DNA of 10,727 nt from contig CAYGHD010000021.1 of assembly GCA_964349675.1 (NCBI GenBank), positions 1 through 10,727 on the forward strand. The letters are read 5' to 3'. Position 1 is the stretch's first letter. Each line of letters opens with the position of its first letter. The position numbers were made by a program, and so were the translations under genes. This document shows, in pieces, positions 6,590 to 10,727 of this stretch. The stretch is from GWA1-54-10 sp964349675. GTDB lineage: Bacteria; Patescibacteriota; Minisyncoccia; Phycocordibacterales; SBAW01. A model generated the notes under the pieces. It was not told where the DNA came from and searched no databases. It worked only from the letters and a program-made list of their open reading frames with translations.

Positions 6590-7576
6590 ATGCCTGCCCA
6601 CACTAAAAAAATCTTGTTTCTTATCACAAAAGCAAACTGGGGCGGCGCACAACGCTATGTCTATGACCTAGCCACAGCGCTCCCCAAAGAGACCTGTACC
6701 GTGAGTGTTGCTTTTGGCCAAAAAGGACTCCTTGCACAAAAACTACAGGAAAGCGGCGTGCGAACATTTTTGCTCCAGACAATGCAGCGCGATGTCTCTG
6801 TATTTACTGATCTGCGGAGTTTTTTTGAACTATTGCGACTTTTCCGCAAAGATATTCCAGACGTGGTCCACCTCAATTCATCAAAAGCAGCCGGTGTTGG
6901 CGCACTCGCAGCGCGTCTGGCAGGCGTTAAAAAAATTATATTCACCGCACATGGCTGGCCATTTTTAGAAAAAAGGAGCGCGTCTGTTCGCGCTCTGATA
7001 TGGACAGCCTCTTGGGTTACCGCACTCCTTGCACATACAGTCATAACCATATCCGATCACGATTTAAAAGAGGCGCAAAAGATGCCTTTTGTGAGCAGTA
7101 AAACCGTCAGGATTTACAACGGCATCGACTTACCTTTTACTCTAGGCTCAGGGAGCGTCATCCGCGACTCTTTTCCAAAAGGAGCGCGCATCATCGGCAC
7201 CATTGGAGAGCTCACTCAAAATAAAAACCAACAGACACTTGTCGAAGAAGCGCATAAAAACAAAACTATGTTTGTCGCCATCGTGGGAGAAGGTGAGGAG
7301 CGCCCACACTTAGAAGCGTTGATTCGAGGATATCATTTAGAAGACCGCGTAAAGTTATTTGGCTTTATGCCTGCAAGTGAAGTCCTGCGAGGGTTTGACA
7401 CCTTTGCACTACCTTCACTCAAAGAGGGTTTGCCCTATGTATTGCTGGAGGCAAAAGCAGCAGGACTTCCTATTGTTGCAAACCGCGTCGGCGGTGTCGG
7501 AGAAATTTTAGACGCAAAAGACATGAGCGCATTTTCAATCGACAAAATGACCGAAGAAACGATGCGGCTTTATTGA
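6590..7576 (+). CDS. Glycosyltransferase family 4 protein
   Basis: This is a retaining GT-B glycosyltransferase, probably adding a sugar to the lipid-linked glycan started by the neighbouring sugar transferase. In 328 residues it shows the N-terminal loop ANWGGAQRYV (15-24), VVHLNSSKA (92-100), TAHGWP (119-124), a central linker ending IYNGID (175-180), the second domain start IIGTIGELTQNKN (201-213), IVGEGEERPHLEALI (231-245) and the donor-site motif KEGLPYVLLEAKAAG (278-292), whose Glu279 and Glu287 form the EX7E pair. It ends soon after GGVGEIL (301-307), so the C-terminal helices are shorter than in typical 360-380 residue relatives. The last 7 bases overlap the end of the convergent rodA-like gene. 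No Shine-Dalgarno site is seen. Donor and acceptor are unknown. Confidence 0.92.
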   Translation: MPAHTKKILFLITKANWGGAQRYVYDLATALPKETCTVSVAFGQKGLLAQKLQESGVRTFLLQTMQRDVSVFTDLRSFFELLRLFRKDIPDVVHLNSSKAAGVGALAARLAGVKKIIFTAHGWPFLEKRSASVRALIWTASWVTALLAHTVITISDHDLKEAQKMPFVSSKTVRIYNGIDLPFTLGSGSVIRDSFPKGARIIGTIGELTQNKNQQTLVEEAHKNKTMFVAIVGEGEERPHLEALIRGYHLEDRVKLFGFMPASEVLRGFDTFALPSLKEGLPYVLLEAKAAGLPIVANRVGGVGEILDAKDMSAFSIDKMTEETMRLY

Positions 7577-8715
7577 TCGTATCCTCCACTAAACTCCCGA
7601 TCGAGTGCATCACGGTGAGTTGCACGCGCATAGCGACGCATCCCAGAGAGTATTCCGAGCGCCAAAAACTCTGCCAACAAATGAGAGCCGCCGTAGCTCA
7701 TGAATGGAATAATCGTCCCGGTCACAGGCAACACCCCAACATTAATGCCGACATGGAGTAAAAAATGCGCCGCAAAGTAACAAAGCACCCCGAGAGCAAA
7801 GAGTGTCTCAAAATTGGATGCGCCCCGGATGGCAGTATCTATGATGCGCCAAAAAAGCGTCGCAAATAGCCCAAACACTATCAACACTCCGACAAAACCC
7901 CACTCCTCAGCAAATGCCGCAAAAATAAAGTCTGTCTGATACTCTGGCAGGAAGCGCAATTTACTTTGCGATCCGTATCCTATCCCCTTACCGAGCCATT
8001 CTCCAGACCCAACCGCAATGGTCGATTGATAGGCGTTATACCCTGCACCGTGGATATCAGCCATAGGGTGAATAAACGTCAGAATGCGTTTTTTTTGATA
8101 CTCATGGAACCCAAAAAGCCATAACGCCGAAAAAGCGACCACGCCCAATAACATCACCGTGAGCACATGCTTACGCGAAATGCCTGAAAAAAGCACCATC
8201 CCAAACCAAATTAAAAATATAATAATTGCACCGCCGAAATCGGGCTGTAATGCCACCAATACAAAAACCAAAAATGCATACGCGCCTGACACAATAACGT
8301 GCTTAATATTTCGTATTTCAATGTGGCGACGAGAGAAATACTTTGCAAGCGCAATAATGAGCGCCAATTTTACAAACTCAATAGGCTGCAGCGCGGCAAA
8401 CCCGAGGTCAAGCCAACTTTTTGCACCCATGACCGAATGTCCGAGCACGATCAAAAATAAAAGCGGGAGTATCACGATGCCATAGAGCACCGCCGCAACG
8501 CCGCTACGCCGCAGAAAGCGCCAATCGATACTGCTGGCTGCAAAAAAAACAGCGACACTCACCCCAAGCCACAACACTTGCCGCACAAACAACGGATCGT
8601 TGCCGGTAAAGGAGTTCATGGTAAGCAGCCCGAGCCCACACAACACAACCGCAATACCAAACGCCACCCAATCAACCGAGCCAGTCTTTTTTTGTACGAG
8701 CACAAAAGGGCTCAT
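7570..8715 (-). CDS. rodA: SEDS-family peptidoglycan glycosyltransferase, RodA/FtsW type (RodA more likely)
   Basis: SEDS proteins polymerise lipid II into glycan strands in the cytoplasmic membrane, RodA for cell elongation and FtsW for division. The 381-residue protein has about ten membrane segments and the family motifs MGAKSWLDLG (96-105), LQPIEFVK (109-116; the second-position Ser of QPSEF is Ile), LQPDFG (156-161), KRILTFI (209-215), GYNAYQSTIAVGSG (225-238), LPEYQTDFIFA (256-266) with the catalytic-type Asp262, and PVTGTIIPFMSYGGS (330-344). The LPE..TDFIFA form and the lack of long tails favour RodA. Its start codon overlaps the stop of the Cys-motif protein gene by one base (TAATG), so translation is probably coupled. 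Confidence 0.9.
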   Translation of the reverse strand: MSPFVLVQKKTGSVDWVAFGIAVVLCGLGLLTMNSFTGNDPLFVRQVLWLGVSVAVFFAASSIDWRFLRRSGVAAVLYGIVILPLLFLIVLGHSVMGAKSWLDLGFAALQPIEFVKLALIIALAKYFSRRHIEIRNIKHVIVSGAYAFLVFVLVALQPDFGGAIIIFLIWFGMVLFSGISRKHVLTVMLLGVVAFSALWLFGFHEYQKKRILTFIHPMADIHGAGYNAYQSTIAVGSGEWLGKGIGYGSQSKLRFLPEYQTDFIFAAFAEEWGFVGVLIVFGLFATLFWRIIDTAIRGASNFETLFALGVLCYFAAHFLLHVGINVGVLPVTGTIIPFMSYGGSHLLAEFLALGILSGMRRYARATHRDALDREFSGGYDQ

Positions 8716-9485
8716 TAGAAGGACTGTAAAATAGTAATCTCACCACGCGTGATGTCAGCACCCAGCAACGCAGCGTCTTCCGGCCAAGTAAACACTACCT
8801 GCTGACTTGATTTGCGGGAGATATTCTCAATAAAACTCTTTGACGCCGCGCGCGCAACGCCTTCTGCATCAAACAAAATTGCCGCGACGGTTACACGCTT
8901 TGCGTCAGAGACCGTATCATTATTGACGAAAGCAGAAAGCCGCGACTCCTCTGGAGACAGAGTTTGTTTAGTGAGGGTTAGTGGATATACTTTTTCAGAC
9001 GGCACAAGCATCCATACTGGCACGGAAGTAAATATGAGTTGCGTACGAACAACCGCGCGGTTGCCGACCAGAATATTTGATTCAATAATTGGAACCACTT
9101 GCAGCGGCGGTATGTCAGTCGTGCCACGCCGCTCTACAATTAAACTATTGTCCGCATCAAAGAGACGAAACATATACCCCACCTCTTTAGCACCAGCACC
9201 TCGGTTGTTATTTTGTATATATGCTGCCGCAGTGTAGCTATCTTCTCTATTTTTAAAAGCTCGCGCCCAGAGCACCACCGGCTCCCGCGCGGTTATTTGG
9301 CATACTAAAGCGCACGAGCCGCCGCAGTCTACCTCGAGCTCATTTCCATTTCTTTGATTATCAAAACAAGTAGGCTGTGTGGTAAAAAAAGTACCCCATA
9401 TAAATACAAGCGCCACAACAAGCAGCACACCGACCGCACTGAGATACATATATTTGCGACGCTGTCGCCAAGAGAGCAATACCAT
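8715..9485 (-). CDS. Membrane-anchored extracytoplasmic protein with a four-Cys motif, function unknown
   Basis: The 256-residue product has a basic N-terminus (WRQRRK, 6-11), one membrane segment (about 13-33) and then an outer part. Just outside the membrane is a CX13CX3CX3C motif (Cys40, 54, 58, 62) with the core NGNELEVDCGGSC (46-58). This NG.E..VDCGG type of motif recurs in surface proteins of CPR bacteria; it may be disulfide-bonded or bind metal. The rest (about 65-256) alternates short hydrophobic strands and looks like two beta-sandwich domains, which is a guess. An AGGA lies 9 bases before the ATG. The one-base overlap with the rodA-like gene suggests a role at the cell wall or division machinery. 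No function is assigned. Confidence 0.85.
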   Translation of the reverse strand: MVLLSWRQRRKYMYLSAVGVLLVVALVFIWGTFFTTQPTCFDNQRNGNELEVDCGGSCALVCQITAREPVVLWARAFKNREDSYTAAAYIQNNNRGAGAKEVGYMFRLFDADNSLIVERRGTTDIPPLQVVPIIESNILVGNRAVVRTQLIFTSVPVWMLVPSEKVYPLTLTKQTLSPEESRLSAFVNNDTVSDAKRVTVAAILFDAEGVARAASKSFIENISRKSSQQVVFTWPEDAALLGADITRGEITILQSF

Positions 9486-9501
9486 ATATCAGTATCCTAA
9501 C

Positions 9502-9533
9502 AAAAAATTACCGCCGGCACACTAGTGCCGGCG
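9502..9533 (-). terminator. Intrinsic terminator of the deaminase-like gene
   Basis: CGCCGGCAC and GTGCCGGCG (9512-9520, 9525-9533) form a perfect 9-bp stem with a 4-base loop, followed on the minus strand by GTAA and six T (9502-9507). It lies just after the deaminase stop (9546) and only about 17 bases before the start codon of the Cys-motif protein. Confidence 0.85.
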
Positions 9534-9545
9534 AGTAGGCGCGAT

Positions 9546-10139
9546 TTAATATAGACGTTGCCCTAGTTGGTGGCCATGCGTACGGCAACTTGCGCCGAAC
9601 GTCGTTTGCAGAATCAACAGACCGCTCGGCGCACACGGCCAACGGCGAATCAACATGAGCGGTGCGAAGTCTGGCAGATGCTGCTGGTCCAACATGCAAC
9701 GACACTCATGGCACGGATGCTGCCATCTCGACCACACATTACTCATGTCATCAGGCTGGTCATTATCGCTCAAGATGGCATACCCAAACGGGGTGTACCC
9801 AGCCTCTCGCGCCATTTCTGTCGCCATACGTTCCGCACAAGGCTTCGGCCACGTCGTATTGTATGGTTCACCTTTGGGGCGGCGAAACGGTGTGCAGTTC
9901 CACCCACTGAAAATACGAAACTGGGCTTCAAGTGTTGCCCCATATCGAAATGCGAGACAAGCAGCAGCATAGCGCTTCCCACTGTAAGAGAACGCCCATT
10001 GCTCTGCATCGACAACTGCGGCAATGAGATATGCTCTATTGAGCTGCCAGACTTCTCTGCACTCTTCTTTGGTCGGCAGTCGTCCGCTGACGGTAGCCCC
10101 GCCAAACGGATTTGATATACCCAGACCTTCGAAAGGCAT
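9546..10139 (-). CDS. Cytidine deaminase-like zinc hydrolase (divergent)
   Basis: The 197-residue protein carries both zinc signatures of the cytidine deaminase fold: PCAERMATEMA (100-110), with Cys101 as ligand and Glu103 as proton shuttle, and HPCHECRCML (141-150), with Cys143 and Cys146 as ligands. Before these, FRIFSGWNC (74-82) resembles the family's G.N.E segment. True cytidine deaminases turn cytidine into uridine, but this protein is longer than their usual 130-150 residues, with an extra N-terminus and a weakly conserved tail, so the substrate is uncertain; a blasticidin-S deaminase-like or other nucleoside deaminase is possible. It is unusually rich in Cys (9) and Trp (7). GAGGA 7 bases before the ATG fixes the start. 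It has its own promoter and terminator and stands alone, which suggests an accessory and perhaps acquired gene. Confidence 0.68.
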   Translation of the reverse strand: MPFEGLGISNPFGGATVSGRLPTKEECREVWQLNRAYLIAAVVDAEQWAFSYSGKRYAAACLAFRYGATLEAQFRIFSGWNCTPFRRPKGEPYNTTWPKPCAERMATEMAREAGYTPFGYAILSDNDQPDDMSNVWSRWQHPCHECRCMLDQQHLPDFAPLMLIRRWPCAPSGLLILQTTFGASCRTHGHQLGQRLY

Positions 10140-10212
10140 GTGTTTTTCCTCACGTCTGTTTGATTTTTTGCGGCCACTGTAATGACCTACTAGGTTTAGT
10201 TATGTCACCTTT

Positions 10213-10241
10213 ATAATAAAAAGTCAAAATTCTCCTCTCAA
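10213..10241 (-). promoter_or_regulatory. Probable promoter of the deaminase-like gene
   Basis: On the minus strand TTGAGA (10236-10241) and TATTAT (10213-10218) are spaced by exactly 17 bases, each with 5 of 6 consensus bases. A start near 10206 would give a leader of about 65 bases ending in the GAGGA ribosome-binding site. Confidence 0.65.
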
Positions 10242-10288
10242 AGAAAGGGGCACGCGAGAGCTCGGCAACTACACCTATAGGGCAACTC

Positions 10289-10315
10289 AAAAATCCTGTA
10301 TAAGTTCTACACAGG
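10289..10315 (-). terminator. Probable terminator of the 23S-5S transcript
   Basis: On the minus strand CCTGTGTA (10308-10315) pairs with TATACAGG (10295-10302) over 8 bp, including one G-U pair, around a 5-base loop. A single A and then five T (10289-10293) follow. It lies about 35 bases after the 5S 3' end and before the deaminase promoter. Confidence 0.65.
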
Positions 10316-10349
10316 GTAGGTATTATTTCTTTAAAACACATTAGACCCT

Positions 10350-10470
10350 CTACTCCGGCGGCTAGCTACTCTCCCGTGCGGTAAAGCACAGTACCATCGC
10401 CACTAGCGAGCTTAACTTCTGAGTTCGGAAAGAGATCAGGTGTGACCCCGCCGTCAAACCACCGAAGTAG
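10350..10470 (-). rRNA. rrf: 5S ribosomal RNA
   Basis: The minus strand has the 5S core GGGGTCACACCTGATCTC, TTCCGAACTCAGAAGTTAAG and CGATGGTACTG. The ends were placed from helix I: CTACTTCGGTGG (5', 10470-10459) pairs with CCGCCGGAGTAG (3', 10361-10350), with two G-U pairs. The length of about 121 is normal. It follows 23S after a spacer of about 87 AT-rich bases that contains no tRNA. Confidence 0.94.
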
Positions 10471-10557
10471 AATGTCCAAACGATTTTGGTAAAGGTATTT
10501 TTATACTATAACTAACATCAACCACAAATTATTGCGATTCTCAAGTCCTTCCCTCAC

Positions 10558-10727
<170 letters not shown>

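Noticed and set aside
9567..10115. 182-codon plus-strand frame opposite the deaminase-like gene
   Set aside because: The minus-strand frame has deaminase motifs, a Shine-Dalgarno site, a promoter and a terminator; the plus-strand frame has none of these.
10150..10341. 63-codon minus-strand frame between 5S and the deaminase-like gene
   Set aside because: It spans the rRNA terminator and the deaminase promoter and has no recognisable content.
10471..10557. tRNA gene or internal promoter in the 23S-5S spacer
   Set aside because: No tRNA arms or T-loop are seen; the AT-rich promoter-like words are too weak to call.

Overview
The window most likely comes from a bacterium of the Candidate Phyla Radiation, Parcubacteria (OD1) type. 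The basis is the 5' end of the 16S rRNA (minus strand, 1-180), with its GGCGGCGTGGATAAGGCATG stretch and short V1 helix, plus short intergenic gaps, frequent starts without a Shine-Dalgarno site and a Cys-motif membrane protein of a kind common in these genomes. This placement is made by eye; the full 16S is not in the window. The standard bacterial code fits, with TAA and TGA used as stops.

Layout from left to right. (1) 1-180: 5' part of 16S rRNA, minus strand. (2) 181-564: no protein gene. It holds the rRNA promoter (500-527) and a roughly 310-base leader with a run of about seven hairpins. (3) 565-3377, minus: secD, secF and a small P-loop nucleotide kinase, closely packed; SecDF assists the Sec translocase. 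(4) 3514-4335, plus: an oxygenase resembling isopenicillin N synthase, with an intrinsic terminator that also encodes the C-terminus of the convergent folD. (5) 4353-6541, minus: a membrane sugar-phosphate transferase followed by a divergent folD. (6) 6590-7576, plus: a GT4 glycosyltransferase, divergent from the sugar transferase and overlapping the next gene by 7 bases. (7) 7570-9485, minus: a Cys-motif membrane protein coupled by TAATG to a RodA/FtsW SEDS protein. (8) 9546-10139, minus: a cytidine-deaminase-like gene with its own promoter and terminator. (9) 10140-10349: no gene; it holds the 5S-side terminator and the deaminase promoter. (10) 10350-10727: 5S rRNA and the 3' end of 23S rRNA, minus strand.

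By function, much of the window serves the cell envelope: protein export (SecDF), initiation and extension of a lipid-linked glycan (sugar transferase and GT4), and peptidoglycan synthesis (RodA). FolD (one-carbon metabolism), the nucleotide kinase and the deaminase-like protein are small-molecule enzymes. The oxygenase and the deaminase-like gene are separate transcription units and look like accessory genes.

The most unusual points are the rRNA order (23S-5S lies about 10 kb upstream of a 16S on the same strand, with protein genes between), the hairpin-rich 16S leader, the oxygenase and divergent deaminase in a presumed CPR genome, and a FolD that departs from the family at three conserved motifs.
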